Notes under the pieces: model-generated
Told to the model about the DNA's origin: nothing
Databases searched by the model: none
Seen by the model: the letters and a program-made list of their open reading frames with translations, nothing else
NCBI GenBank assembly: GCA_041628815.1
Contig: JBFKOL010000081.1
Coordinates: 1-14,288 of the forward strand
DNA: 14,288 bases
From: JBFKOL01 sp041628815
Lineage (GTDB): Bacteria > Bacteroidota > Bacteroidia > Chitinophagales > Saprospiraceae
Reading direction: 5' to 3'
Shown here: piece by piece, positions 1-7,282 of the stretch
Numbering within the stretch: the first letter of the stretch is position 1
Layout of the letters: each line of letters starts with the position of its first letter
Position numbers and translations under genes: made by a program

Positions 1-1
1 A

Positions 2-376
2 GCGGCTGGTGCTCGATCTGATGTACGCTGACGGCGCCCTGGATAACGTCGCCTACCAGGTGGCGCTAGCGGAGGCGATTTCCCTGGCTCCGCTGGTAAC
101 GCCGGACCAGGCGGCAGCCAGCAGGACATAACTGGTCAATTTTTTCAGATCGGTGCCTGGTATCGCGTTGGCAACAAGGCGGATGGTGGAATTATTTCTG
201 ACGCCATTATCATTTCCAGCCGCTTCGATTTCAACAACTACGGCATCGGGTTTAGCTACGACTACAATGTGTCTAACCTGAGCGCTGCTGCCACGGCCAA
301 TGGATCCTTTGAATTGTCGTTGACATACTTGATATGCGGTGATTCTGTAAGGGGTGTTTACTGCCCGACTTTCTGA
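2..376 (+). pseudogene. PorP/SprF family T9SS outer-membrane protein, C-terminal part, frame broken at the window edge
   Basis: The frame ending at the TGA at 374-376 encodes a C-terminus typical of the PorP/SprF family: FQIGAWYRVG, then DAIIISSRFDFNNYGIGFSYDYNVSNL, then a last amphipathic strand and the ending GVYCPTF. These proteins are outer-membrane beta-barrels that anchor or assist the type IX secretion and gliding machinery. The same frame has stops at 29-31 and 44-46, so only 47-376 is open. The next frame is open from position 3 to the TAA at 129-131 and reads RLVLDLMYADGALDNVAYQ, which could be the upstream part of the same barrel. Both frames are open between 47 and 128, so a one-base shift probably lies there. 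It may be a true mutation or an assembly error near a contig end. The family call rests on the C-terminus. The upstream join is inference. Confidence 0.6.
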
Positions 377-512
377 TAAAAATGGTTATAGTTTAGGTTA
401 ACTTTCGAAGCGTTAGAATCCGGAATCCTATCAACCGGGTCATAAAAATGTTCGATATTCGGTTTGTATTATTCTCTTGGTGCATGGGTCAACACTTTTA
501 AGCATAGTCTTG

Positions 513-644
513 CTGCAACCTGTAAAAAGATTTTTCACGCCTCGATTCGAAGACTCTCAGTTCGCCGCCAAAGACTTTCGCCGACGGAGGCTTTGGGCTT
601 CTCATCTCGGTTTACTCCGCTGCGCTCCGGTCTCCTGCAACCTG
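513..644. repeat. Possible dispersed intergenic repeat bounded by a 10-bp direct repeat
   Basis: CTGCAACCTG at 513-522 recurs at 635-644. The block between them is compositionally different from its surroundings and contains a short imperfect tandem (AAGACT plus TTCGCCG twice) and a CCAAAG/CTTTGG inverted pair. A second exact 10-mer within a region this short is unlikely by chance but not impossible. It could be the edge of a small non-coding repeat family of the host genome. There is no transposase, no terminal inverted repeat, and only one copy in this window, so the call is tentative. Confidence 0.25.
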
Positions 645-696
645 GCATCGGTTCTTCCTTAGCTTCTCCAGGACTTTTTATTGACTGTTTTTCAAT

Positions 697-713
697 CTAG
701 TGGAAACCACTAG
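697..713. repeat. Perfect 7-bp inverted repeat with AAA loop
   Basis: CTAGTGG, then AAA, then CCACTAG form a perfect inverted repeat about 85 bases before the bactofilin start. No T-run follows, so a standard intrinsic terminator is unlikely. It could be a protein-binding site or the terminator of an upstream transcript in a lineage with poor T-tracts. Confidence 0.35.
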
Positions 714-797
714 GTGCTTTGTGTTCTATTTATACTATCTTTTCGGTTGCTCCCATGACTTTATTATTCAGACCATCACAAACCACAATAGATTACT

Positions 798-1220
798 ATG
801 TTTGGAAACAACTCAAAAAATGAACAAACTTCTATGAGTGCTATCAGCCATGATTCGTCAGCCTCGGGTGTCAACAGTTTGGGAACAGGTACGCGCATTG
901 TTGGTGATCTTACGGCCAATGCAGACTTGCGTCTCGACGGAGAACTGGAAGGGAACTTGAAGTGTACGGGAAAGCTTATCCTCGGTCCAAAAGGGATTAT
1001 TAAAGGTGAAATAGACTGCCAAAATGCCGTTATCGAAGGAACGATCAATGGTACCGTGAGGGTAAAGGAATTGTTGCACGTAAAAGAATCAGCACAGATA
1101 ACCGGCCAGATACTAACTTCTAAACTGATGGTTCAGTCGGGTGCCGTCTTCAATGTCAAATGTGAGATGGGTGGCCAGAAGGTCGCCGCCCAAAAGATAG
1201 GCCAGGTAAAGAGTGCCTGA
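798..1220 (+). CDS. Bactofilin (polymer-forming cytoskeletal protein)
   Basis: A 140-residue bactofilin. These proteins polymerise without nucleotide into filaments on the inner face of the cytoplasmic membrane and position envelope-building enzymes, including peptidoglycan hydrolases. Residues about 27-120 form the beta-helical core, seen as repeating short strands with glycines at turns (GTGTRIVGDLTANADLRLDGELEGNL, then KGIIKGEIDCQNAVIEGTINGTV). The flexible N-terminal tail begins MFGNNSKN, which resembles the short MF-plus-basic membrane-binding motif of other bactofilins. This supports the start at 798 over the internal ATG at 834. The C-terminal tail is short and basic. The AtpZ-like gene starts 6 bases after the stop, so the two are probably co-transcribed. 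The family call is firm. Its cellular role here is inferred. Confidence 0.9.
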   Translation: MFGNNSKNEQTSMSAISHDSSASGVNSLGTGTRIVGDLTANADLRLDGELEGNLKCTGKLILGPKGIIKGEIDCQNAVIEGTINGTVRVKELLHVKESAQITGQILTSKLMVQSGAVFNVKCEMGGQKVAAQKIGQVKSA

Positions 1221-1226
1221 TCAAAA

Positions 1227-1442
1227 ATGGCTGAAAAAAAGCCACCGGGCTACGAATATCTGAAGTATACAGGCCTCGCATTCCAGATGTTTTTTACGCT
1301 TCTGTTGGGGTGGCTAATCGGTGACTGGGTCGATGGTCTACTGGGTCTCGACAAACCTGTTTTTGCGCTTGTTTTATTAATCTTATTTTTAGTAGGATTT
1401 TTTTATAAGCTGATCAGGGATTTGTCCGACCATTCAAAATGA
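1227..1442 (+). CDS. AtpZ/AtpI-like small membrane protein
   Basis: A 71-residue protein with two predicted membrane helices (about residues 17-34 and 43-62), separated by GDWVDGLLG, the conserved G-x-x-x-D turn of the AtpZ/AtpI family. AtpI and AtpZ proteins assist assembly of the c-ring of F-type ATP synthase, and some have been linked to Mg2+ or Ca2+ transport. The gene sits 6 bases after the bactofilin and overlaps the next gene by four bases (ATGA), which suggests translational coupling. In many Bacteroidota, bactofilin, AtpZ, a small membrane protein and atpB follow each other. Here atpB is not downstream within the window. The family is assigned from the motif, length and context. The exact function is unproven. 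Confidence 0.8.
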   Translation: MAEKKPPGYEYLKYTGLAFQMFFTLLLGWLIGDWVDGLLGLDKPVFALVLLILFLVGFFYKLIRDLSDHSK

Positions 1443-1828
1443 CATTCAGTTTATTTCTCAAACATCTTGGCCTCCTATCCGCAATCTTGTTATTGCTTGC
1501 TTTTTTAATGACAGGGATGCGCCTGAATCATACTTTATTTTCACTCTATGCCTTGGGCGTCGTGTGCTTCAATCTATTCAGTATTTTCATATTCTTTTAC
1601 GGGTACAATACTTCCAAGAGCGACAGGGTCTTTTCTTTCAACAACGTAGTATTGGCGTCCTTTTTGATCAAGCTTCTGATGTCGATAGGCTTTCTTTTGA
1701 TCTTTGAAAAGCTATTTCATCCGTATAGCGATGACCATATTTTCCACTATATACTCATCTATGTGGTATACACGGTATACGAAGTATATTTTCTTACAAA
1801 GCTGGCGCGGGCAGACTACGCGGACTGA
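1439..1828 (+). CDS. Four-helix membrane protein, possibly ATP synthase-associated
   Basis: A 129-residue, very hydrophobic protein with four predicted membrane helices at about residues 8-25, 33-55, 68-89 and 99-121, and short basic loops (NTSKSDR after helix 2, KLARADYAD at the end). I see no catalytic motif. It starts within the stop of the AtpZ-like gene (ATGA overlap), so it is almost certainly translated with it. In Bacteroidota a small unnamed four-helix protein often lies between atpZ and atpB, and size and position match that. It may act as the partner of the AtpZ-like protein, in the way AtpI-type proteins do, but this is inference. The gene ends 12 bases from the end of the convergent porW gene. 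Confidence 0.7.
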   Translation: MTFSLFLKHLGLLSAILLLLAFLMTGMRLNHTLFSLYALGVVCFNLFSIFIFFYGYNTSKSDRVFSFNNVVLASFLIKLLMSIGFLLIFEKLFHPYSDDHIFHYILIYVVYTVYEVYFLTKLARADYAD

Positions 1829-1840
1829 CCAGTAACTGTA

Positions 1841-4807
1841 TCACAGGTAGTTTTGCTCAAAAAATGCGCGGTAGGTCCTCACACTTTTGGCTTTGATGAT
1901 CTCGCGGTAATTCTTTTGATTCACGGAAAAAGACTCGAAAGAATACTTCTTGGAGTCGATGAATTCATCTTTGCGTTCCGTAGCACGTGTGAAATAATTC
2001 ATGGACTCATCCTTGTCTTTAAACCTCCTTATTAGGATGAGATGGGTTTTGTTTTCCTGGTTGAGATAAATGCTCGTTGACCTGAGTCTGTCGGCGTTGT
2101 GGTATTTTTCGTTGTACCTGTTGATTTGTTTTTTCACTTCATTTACATCCGGTCCTGAAGCATCGTACAGAATCACGATGATGTAATGCAACTTGCTGTC
2201 TTCAACCACAAAATTCTCAAGTGCTTCTGCGGGAATTTCACCGCCAAATGTCTCGCCATCTCCCCTTAAGAACCTCAGCATTTCGCGAGCATAGGTCTGC
2301 TCAGGAGTGTTGTTGTGATTCAGACTGACACCCCGCAAAGCGTTGACGTAATCATCTTTACCTTTCAGATTACCAATGCACATAGCTGTCAAAAGATCGT
2401 ATTTCGCTGTCATCTTGTGGTTGGTGCCAAACTGTTCTTTGGCATTCTGCAGGCGCGTATAGGCCTCTTGGTATTCTCCGGCGTCAAAGAGCTCATAAGT
2501 CTGATCGTAGTAAACCTGGATACGTCGCGCTTCGGTCATCAGCACATTGTCCCCTGTAGGATTTTTCAGGTAAACGGCATAGTCGGATCCAGGAAACTCG
2601 TCCAGTATTTTGTTGAGATACAGGTCCGCTTTGCTTGGTTCGGTGAGGTCCAGGTAGTTGAGGTAAAGGTAGAAATAAGCTTCAACCCGGTGGGTGGTAT
2701 TCGGATAATCAGCCAGCAGGCCAAGCAGTACCTCATTCGATTTGTCAAATTTCTCGATGTACGTGCGGAATCCTGTACCCAGTTCGAATGTTGCCTTTTC
2801 AAGCCCTTCCAATATCTTCGATTTTTCTTCTTCCGTGCGCGGCACTCCCCTTAGAACGCGCTCTATTTCTCTTTCCATTTCAGCATCGCTGATGAGCACA
2901 ACTTCCTCTTCTTCTTCAGTTGTTTCCAGGATACTGCTTGTCCTACTGGACCTACGCCAGTCGTCTTCGAGAGGCCTGTCACCCCAGCGCCTTATAAAGT
3001 CCTGGCGCCCCCTTTGCAGCGATGCCTGGTTGTACGCAAAAAATTTACTGTTTCCGGAAATGACTGTCGTCGTTGTAGAAAAGCCACCGGTCGACTCCTC
3101 CTCCTTCGCTTTTTTCAAGGCAGCCTCTTTCTCGACGATGGCCCTGGCATAGGCGTTCAAATCTTCCTGGGACAGGCTGCCGAGATAGAGCAGGCTGTCA
3201 TTTTGTTCGATGATAGCGAGGTTGCGGGCTATTTGCTCGAGGTTGCGGGCATTGCTGGCGACGATAGGATGCCTTTCATCGGTTGAGGCCATCAAGGTAA
3301 GCGTACTGTCATAGTACAATTTGGCCTCCTGGTATCTTTCGCGCCCGTAGAACAAATTGGCAAGACGATAGTAAATATCGACTTGGTTACCACTGCCCTC
3401 GCTGTTTTCAAGAGCCTGGTTGAAGTATTCAAATGCCGTGGCCTCATCTCCCTCAGCCAGTTTAATCTCTGCCATCGTAAAGTAAATCGAACCCAGGTAA
3501 GAAGCATTTTTGTCTTCTTTTGCCATCTTTTCCAGCGTTTTAATGGCGGCATCGGATGTGCGGCTGTCTGCAGTCCAGGCATTCCTCAACTGGTTGAGTC
3601 GCGCATTGAGCGACATCTCATAGTCGGGTTTGAAGTCATTGACCCGGTTGAAGGCTGCATAGGCCTCTGCGGCATTGCCATTGAGCTGGTAGAGCTGTGC
3701 CTGGATAAAAGCAAGACGCGCCTTCATTTTTTTATCCTTTAGCGAGGCCATGGCATTTTCCAGTTGTAGGATGGCCGGGCCATAACTCTTTTGGCTGATC
3801 ATGAGGTCGGCACGGATCACCGGCACCTCGCGCCGCACTTCTTCAGGTACGCCTGGATCCTCTTCGATTTTGTCCAGGTAGTAATTGGCATCCAACCATT
3901 TTTCGCGAGCAATGTAGGTTTTTACAAGCCACATCATCCCTTCATAATAGGCGGGCTGGTGTTTGAGAAATCCACCGGTCGTCTGTTTCTTTAATTCTTT
4001 TTCGCGCTTTTCCCTGCTTTCGCGTTCCAACGAGGTGATATAGGCTTCGTCAGAATCAATGGCCTCCTCTTTTGGAGGAACCGCAGGAGCAGCATCCGCA
4101 ACGACCTCCTTTACCGTCTCATTTTCAGGCTGGGGCACCGCCGTAGCAGGCGTTTTGATTCCTTTCCTTCTGTTGCGTTGTTTCTCTTTGCGCTCCTTTT
4201 CGCGCTGCTTGCGGGCTTTCTTGCGCTCCTTTTCTATTTCCTTGCGGGATTTTTCTTTTTCCTTCTGTGCCTTCCTACGTTCTTCTTCCTGGATCTTTCT
4301 TTCGCGCTGCGCCGTTTTACGTCTTTCGTTCGCGTTGCTTTTCCTGTTTGGACTTTGGTAAACGCGAGAGGCGGGATCCCGAGGATTAAAATCGTCAATG
4401 AAGTACTCCAGCGTCTCCTGTGCACTTTCATAATCGCCTTTAAGGTATTGTGCTTTCCCCATAAGCACATAGCAGTCGTCCACCCATTTGCTGGGTTCGT
4501 GAAGTGCGGCTACTTTCGTGACTTTTTCGATGGCTTTATCCATATCGGGCTCGACACTGCTGCGATCCTCCATGGCCGAAAAGCGGTATACCGGCAACAA
4601 CTGACCATAGTTGTCCCTGTAACCCTCTTCAAGACTTTGAAGACTCGCCTTGTACAACTCTTTGGCGTTGAAATAACCATTGTACCTGGCGGTCATGTCG
4701 TGAAACTTTTTCCCAAGAAAACCCGTTTCCTGTTTGCTCTTCTTGGTACTTACGCAAGCCAGCAAGATTGGAAAAAGTAGAAACAGTATGAAGTGTTTAT
4801 TTCTCAA
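1841..4807 (-). CDS. porW: T9SS periplasmic lipoprotein PorW/SprE with TPR repeats
   Basis: A 988-residue lipoprotein of the PorW/SprE family, which connects outer-membrane and periplasmic parts of the type IX secretion and gliding machinery. The signal peptide is short (residues 1-17) with lipobox LLAC and Cys18. The family hallmark FHDMTARYNGYFNAKELYKAS follows at about 35-55. TPR-like helical pairs occur at about 102-140 and again from about 290 to 560 and 690 to 860. A C-terminal globular region (about 873-988) begins LHYIIVILYDASG and resembles the family's conserved end. Residues about 155-275 are an extremely K/E/R-rich, probably coiled or disordered stretch interrupted by a Pro/Ala/Val linker. 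The gene stands alone on the minus strand, divergent from the M23 peptidase gene. The alternative name is sprE. The family call is strong. The exact partners are from knowledge of homologues. Confidence 0.86.
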   Translation of the reverse strand: MRNKHFILFLLFPILLACVSTKKSKQETGFLGKKFHDMTARYNGYFNAKELYKASLQSLEEGYRDNYGQLLPVYRFSAMEDRSSVEPDMDKAIEKVTKVAALHEPSKWVDDCYVLMGKAQYLKGDYESAQETLEYFIDDFNPRDPASRVYQSPNRKSNANERRKTAQRERKIQEEERRKAQKEKEKSRKEIEKERKKARKQREKERKEKQRNRRKGIKTPATAVPQPENETVKEVVADAAPAVPPKEEAIDSDEAYITSLERESREKREKELKKQTTGGFLKHQPAYYEGMMWLVKTYIAREKWLDANYYLDKIEEDPGVPEEVRREVPVIRADLMISQKSYGPAILQLENAMASLKDKKMKARLAFIQAQLYQLNGNAAEAYAAFNRVNDFKPDYEMSLNARLNQLRNAWTADSRTSDAAIKTLEKMAKEDKNASYLGSIYFTMAEIKLAEGDEATAFEYFNQALENSEGSGNQVDIYYRLANLFYGRERYQEAKLYYDSTLTLMASTDERHPIVASNARNLEQIARNLAIIEQNDSLLYLGSLSQEDLNAYARAIVEKEAALKKAKEEESTGGFSTTTTVISGNSKFFAYNQASLQRGRQDFIRRWGDRPLEDDWRRSSRTSSILETTEEEEEVVLISDAEMEREIERVLRGVPRTEEEKSKILEGLEKATFELGTGFRTYIEKFDKSNEVLLGLLADYPNTTHRVEAYFYLYLNYLDLTEPSKADLYLNKILDEFPGSDYAVYLKNPTGDNVLMTEARRIQVYYDQTYELFDAGEYQEAYTRLQNAKEQFGTNHKMTAKYDLLTAMCIGNLKGKDDYVNALRGVSLNHNNTPEQTYAREMLRFLRGDGETFGGEIPAEALENFVVEDSKLHYIIVILYDASGPDVNEVKKQINRYNEKYHNADRLRSTSIYLNQENKTHLILIRRFKDKDESMNYFTRATERKDEFIDSKKYSFESFSVNQKNYREIIKAKSVRTYRAFFEQNYL

Positions 4808-5005
4808 AAAAAATCGATTTGGTACGAAAAGTTGAAAATACCAACCACCATGCCGGCAAAAAATGAAAAAGACAAGTGTCCGTTACTCATCTAATGCTCC
4901 ATTACTTTGCACCGGTGACCACGAAGTCCAATTTTTGCACTAAAATAACGGCATAAACAATAACAGATAAATTCGCGAAATATTTTGAACAGTCACAAAT
5001 AGCCT
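4808..5005. promoter_or_regulatory. Divergent intergenic region between porW and the M23 peptidase gene
   Basis: These 198 AT-rich bases must hold the promoters for two divergent genes. No perfect TAnnTTTG element was found on either strand. TTACTTTG at 4902-4909 (plus strand) is one mismatch away but lacks a TTG at the usual distance upstream. Next to it lies the palindrome CACCGGTG (4910-4917), which overlaps GGTGACC. These could be a binding site or chance. Confidence 0.3.
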
Positions 5006-5860
5006 ATGAACCAAAATGGTGATAAAAAAAGCTCCAGGTGGCAAAACTGGCAGGAAGTATACAGGTTGGTGGTTTATAGATCCGATGATTTCAAGGAAGT
5101 CAGGTCTTTCAACCTCTCTCTTGCTAATATATATACTTGGGTAAGTATAGCCTTCCTGGTCTTTGGTGCAGCCGTCGTTTCCCTGATCATTTTCACCCCA
5201 GTGAAAAGGCTGGTTCCCGGCTACGGAGAAATGCAGTCCAATCCCGAATTCAAGCGGCTCGTCGAAGAAGTTGAAGTCATGGCTTCGCGAATGGAGGCCC
5301 AGGACGCTTATATCATGGCTTTGCAAAACCTGATCATACCTGTTCCCGACTCCATTCCTGCGTCTGAACAAAGCCGCCGTGATTTTACCGATATCAATCC
5401 GGAAATTCTGTCCGGGTTAAATTTCCCCGATAGGCCGGTCAACATTGAATCAGAGTCCTCTCTTTCATTTGCTTTTAGCGATATCCTGGGGAAGAGACTG
5501 GTAAACCCCATCGAGGGAATTGTTTCTTCAAAATTTGATCCGGCCATCAAACACTACGGTGTCGATGTGCTCGCCCCAAAGAACACACCGGTAAGGTCCA
5601 TTATGGACGGCTTTGTTATTATGTCAGGCTGGGATCTTGAGACCGGATATACCATTGGTATACAACACGACCAAAATATTTTGTCTTTTTACAAACATAA
5701 CTCCCTTTTATTGAAGGAGAAAGGTACCTTTGTGGCCGCTGGTGAAGCCGTCGCAATCATAGGTAATACGGGTACGCTGTCCAGTGGCCCGCATCTGCAC
5801 TTCGAGCTATGGCACAATGGTCGCGCGGTCAATCCGGAAGACTTTGTAAATTTTGACTGA
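5006..5860 (+). CDS. Membrane-anchored M23 family metallopeptidase
   Basis: A 284-residue predicted peptidoglycan endopeptidase with a LytM-type fold. The N-terminal cytoplasmic part (1-43, with YRLVVYRSDDFKEVRSFNLS) and one membrane helix (about 44-64) are followed by FTPVKRLVPGYG and a short coiled coil (about 77-110). The M23 domain covers about 165-282. The zinc site is intact: HYGVD gives His183 and Asp187, and HLHFE gives His263 and His265, with His231 in YKHNS as the further catalytic histidine. An active enzyme is therefore expected, cutting peptide cross-links in the periplasm. This architecture is common in Bacteroidota as a single-copy gene, often near alaS, though not here. It overlaps the next gene by one base (TGATG). 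Confidence 0.88.
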   Translation: MNQNGDKKSSRWQNWQEVYRLVVYRSDDFKEVRSFNLSLANIYTWVSIAFLVFGAAVVSLIIFTPVKRLVPGYGEMQSNPEFKRLVEEVEVMASRMEAQDAYIMALQNLIIPVPDSIPASEQSRRDFTDINPEILSGLNFPDRPVNIESESSLSFAFSDILGKRLVNPIEGIVSSKFDPAIKHYGVDVLAPKNTPVRSIMDGFVIMSGWDLETGYTIGIQHDQNILSFYKHNSLLLKEKGTFVAAGEAVAIIGNTGTLSSGPHLHFELWHNGRAVNPEDFVNFD

Positions 5861-6288
5861 TGAGCAGCAATCCATTACTGAAGACGTTGAAGGACAAGGA
5901 TGGTAAAACCATTTCACCGATCCTGCCCGATGACATCAAGAACTATCTCATCGACATCGACGGTACCATTTGCGACGATGTGCCTAATGAAGAACCCGAG
6001 AGAATGGTCACCTGCGAACCCTATGCGGACGCCCTGGAGATCATCAACAAATGGTTTGACGAAGGACACATCATAACCTTTTTTACCTCCAGAACGGAAG
6101 AACATCGCAGGGTCACCGAAGACTGGCTTAAGCGTCACAACTTCAAGTACCATTCCCTCCTGATGAATAAACCCCGCGGTGGTAATTACCACTGGATTGA
6201 CAACCACATGGTCAGGGCAACACGCTTCAAAGGCAAGTTCACCGACCTCGTAAAAGTCAAAAAAGAAATCGAGGTCTTCGAAAAGTAA
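5860..6288 (+). CDS. HAD-superfamily small hydrolase
   Basis: A 142-residue cap-less or minimally capped HAD-fold protein. Motif I is YLIDIDGTI, with nucleophile Asp32 and acid/base Asp34. Motif II is ITFFTSR with Thr76. The motif III lysine is probably Lys104 in MNKPRGG. Motif IV is WIDNH with Asp114, so the second acidic position is Asn instead of Asp. Close relatives in Bacteroidota are often labelled phosphoheptose isomerase, which the HAD motifs here do not support. A phosphatase acting on a sugar or nucleotide phosphate is more likely, but the substrate cannot be read from sequence. The start codon overlaps the stop of the M23 peptidase gene, implying coupled translation. The gene ends four bases before the convergent SDR gene. 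Confidence 0.75.
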   Translation: MSSNPLLKTLKDKDGKTISPILPDDIKNYLIDIDGTICDDVPNEEPERMVTCEPYADALEIINKWFDEGHIITFFTSRTEEHRRVTEDWLKRHNFKYHSLLMNKPRGGNYHWIDNHMVRATRFKGKFTDLVKVKKEIEVFEK

Positions 6289-6292
6289 GGAT

Positions 6293-7207
6293 TCAGACGT
6301 TTCTTTCACGCAGATCCTCTACAGCCTGTGCGAGATCTGGATATTTCGGACGAAAACCGTACTCCAACATTTTTTTTACGGACAGCCGGCAACTGTTCAG
6401 TACGACACTTGACATCTCTCCCATTGCCAGGCGCAAAGCGAAGGCAGGCGTAGGAACTTTGACAGCTGCCGGTCGGATGACATCGGCCAAAACTTCAACG
6501 AAATCCTTATTGCTCATAGATTGTTGGCTGGCTATATTGAAGACCTCATACCTGTGATGTCCTTTCATCAGGTGCAGCACAAAACTGCACAAGTCATCAA
6601 TATGGATCCAGCTGACGTATTGTTTCCCGTCCCCAAAATAAGGTGCTAAACCGAAGGGTATGCTTTGCGTCATCTTGGGCAAGGCCCCTCCCTTGGTAGA
6701 CAATACCGTGGAGATTCGCAACACAGAAACTGAATCTGCGGCTTTAACGGCTCCCGATGCGCTCTTTTCCCACAGCCGGCATACCTCTGAAAGAAAGTCC
6801 TCCGTACTTGGCAAATCTTCCTCAGACATGACATGTTCCCCGCAATCACCATAGTACCCCATGGCAGATGCATTGATGAAAGATTTCAGTTTATTCTCCT
6901 TGTCCTGGAGATAGCTGATGAGCAGTTGGGTAGACAATGTCCGGCTTTCAATGATTTCTTTCTTGCGCTTCAAGGTCCAACGGGCATCAGCAATACCGGC
7001 ACCCGACAAGTTGATGACGTGATCAACACCCAGTATTCGACTGTCTATTTCACCTTTCTTCACATCCCAATGAAGAAAGTACGGTTGACTCTGGGCCTTT
7101 GCGCCGTCCCGCGTCAGGATAAAAATGCGATATCCTTCATCCTGCAGGTGGTGTCTCAACCTTGTACCCACCAACCCGCTTCCTCCGGCTATTGCCACTG
7201 ATTCCAT
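6293..7207 (-). CDS. TIGR01777-family NAD(P)-binding SDR protein (YfcH-like)
   Basis: A 304-residue member of the extended short-chain dehydrogenase family TIGR01777 (SDR39U1/YfcH type), about the usual length. The nucleotide-binding motif GGSGLVG lies at residues 8-14 and VINLSGAGIADARW at about 64-77. The family signature SAMGYYG is at 114-120. LRISTVLSTKGGALPKM and the aromatic YVSWIHIDDL segment follow, and the C-terminal helical part ends FRPKYPDLAQAVEDL. The biochemical reaction of this family is not established; it is named a predicted nucleoside-diphosphate-sugar epimerase by homology only. The gene is convergent with the HAD gene (four bases apart) and divergent from the ABC transporter operon, with a 75-base gap in which I see no clear promoter motif. 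Confidence 0.85.
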   Translation of the reverse strand: MESVAIAGGSGLVGTRLRHHLQDEGYRIFILTRDGAKAQSQPYFLHWDVKKGEIDSRILGVDHVINLSGAGIADARWTLKRKKEIIESRTLSTQLLISYLQDKENKLKSFINASAMGYYGDCGEHVMSEEDLPSTEDFLSEVCRLWEKSASGAVKAADSVSVLRISTVLSTKGGALPKMTQSIPFGLAPYFGDGKQYVSWIHIDDLCSFVLHLMKGHHRYEVFNIASQQSMSNKDFVEVLADVIRPAAVKVPTPAFALRLAMGEMSSVVLNSCRLSVKKMLEYGFRPKYPDLAQAVEDLRERNV

Positions 7208-7282
7208 AGTTTGATTTGTTTATAACTAAAGAGGATTTCAATAGTGATTGTTTATACATAACTTCACTTCTTAATCCATGTT

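Larger units (their letters stand above)
377..797. other. Gene-free region with a repeat-like block
   Basis: No convincing gene is visible in these 421 bases. The only open frames (464-700 and 477-662) have composition unlike the neighbouring proteins and no recognisable domain. The middle, about 513-670, is richer in G+C than its AT-rich flanks and has internal repetition: the 10-mer CTGCAACCTG occurs at 513-522 and again at 635-644. The string AAGACT followed closely by TTCGCCG occurs twice between 550 and 583. CCAAAG at 568-573 can pair with CTTTGG at 591-596. A perfect short palindrome lies at 697-713. No good Bacteroidota promoter (TAnnTTTG with an upstream TTG) was found ahead of the bactofilin gene. 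TATCTTTT near 736-743 is the closest match, but its spacing is poor. Confidence 0.5.

Noticed and set aside
540..560. TCGATTCGAAG-like string resembling a tRNA T-arm
   Set aside because: No acceptor stem, anticodon arm or CCA end could be placed around it.
464..700. 78-residue open frame in the intergenic region, a candidate small gene
   Set aside because: Its composition (Ser, Arg, Leu and Pro rich with no domain) and its position over the repeat-like block suggest chance. A second frame over the same bases is also open.
1829..1850. Possible bidirectional terminator between the converging genes
   Set aside because: Only a four-base CTGT/ACAG pair is present, with no T-run on either side.
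4178..4780. 200-residue Phe/Leu-rich frame antisense to porW
   Set aside because: It is the complement of the Lys/Glu-rich codons of PorW, which read as Phe/Leu on the other strand. It is not a membrane protein gene.
4910..4917. CACCGGTG palindrome as an operator
   Set aside because: Eight bases are too short to call without a second copy or conservation. It is noted only within the intergenic entry.
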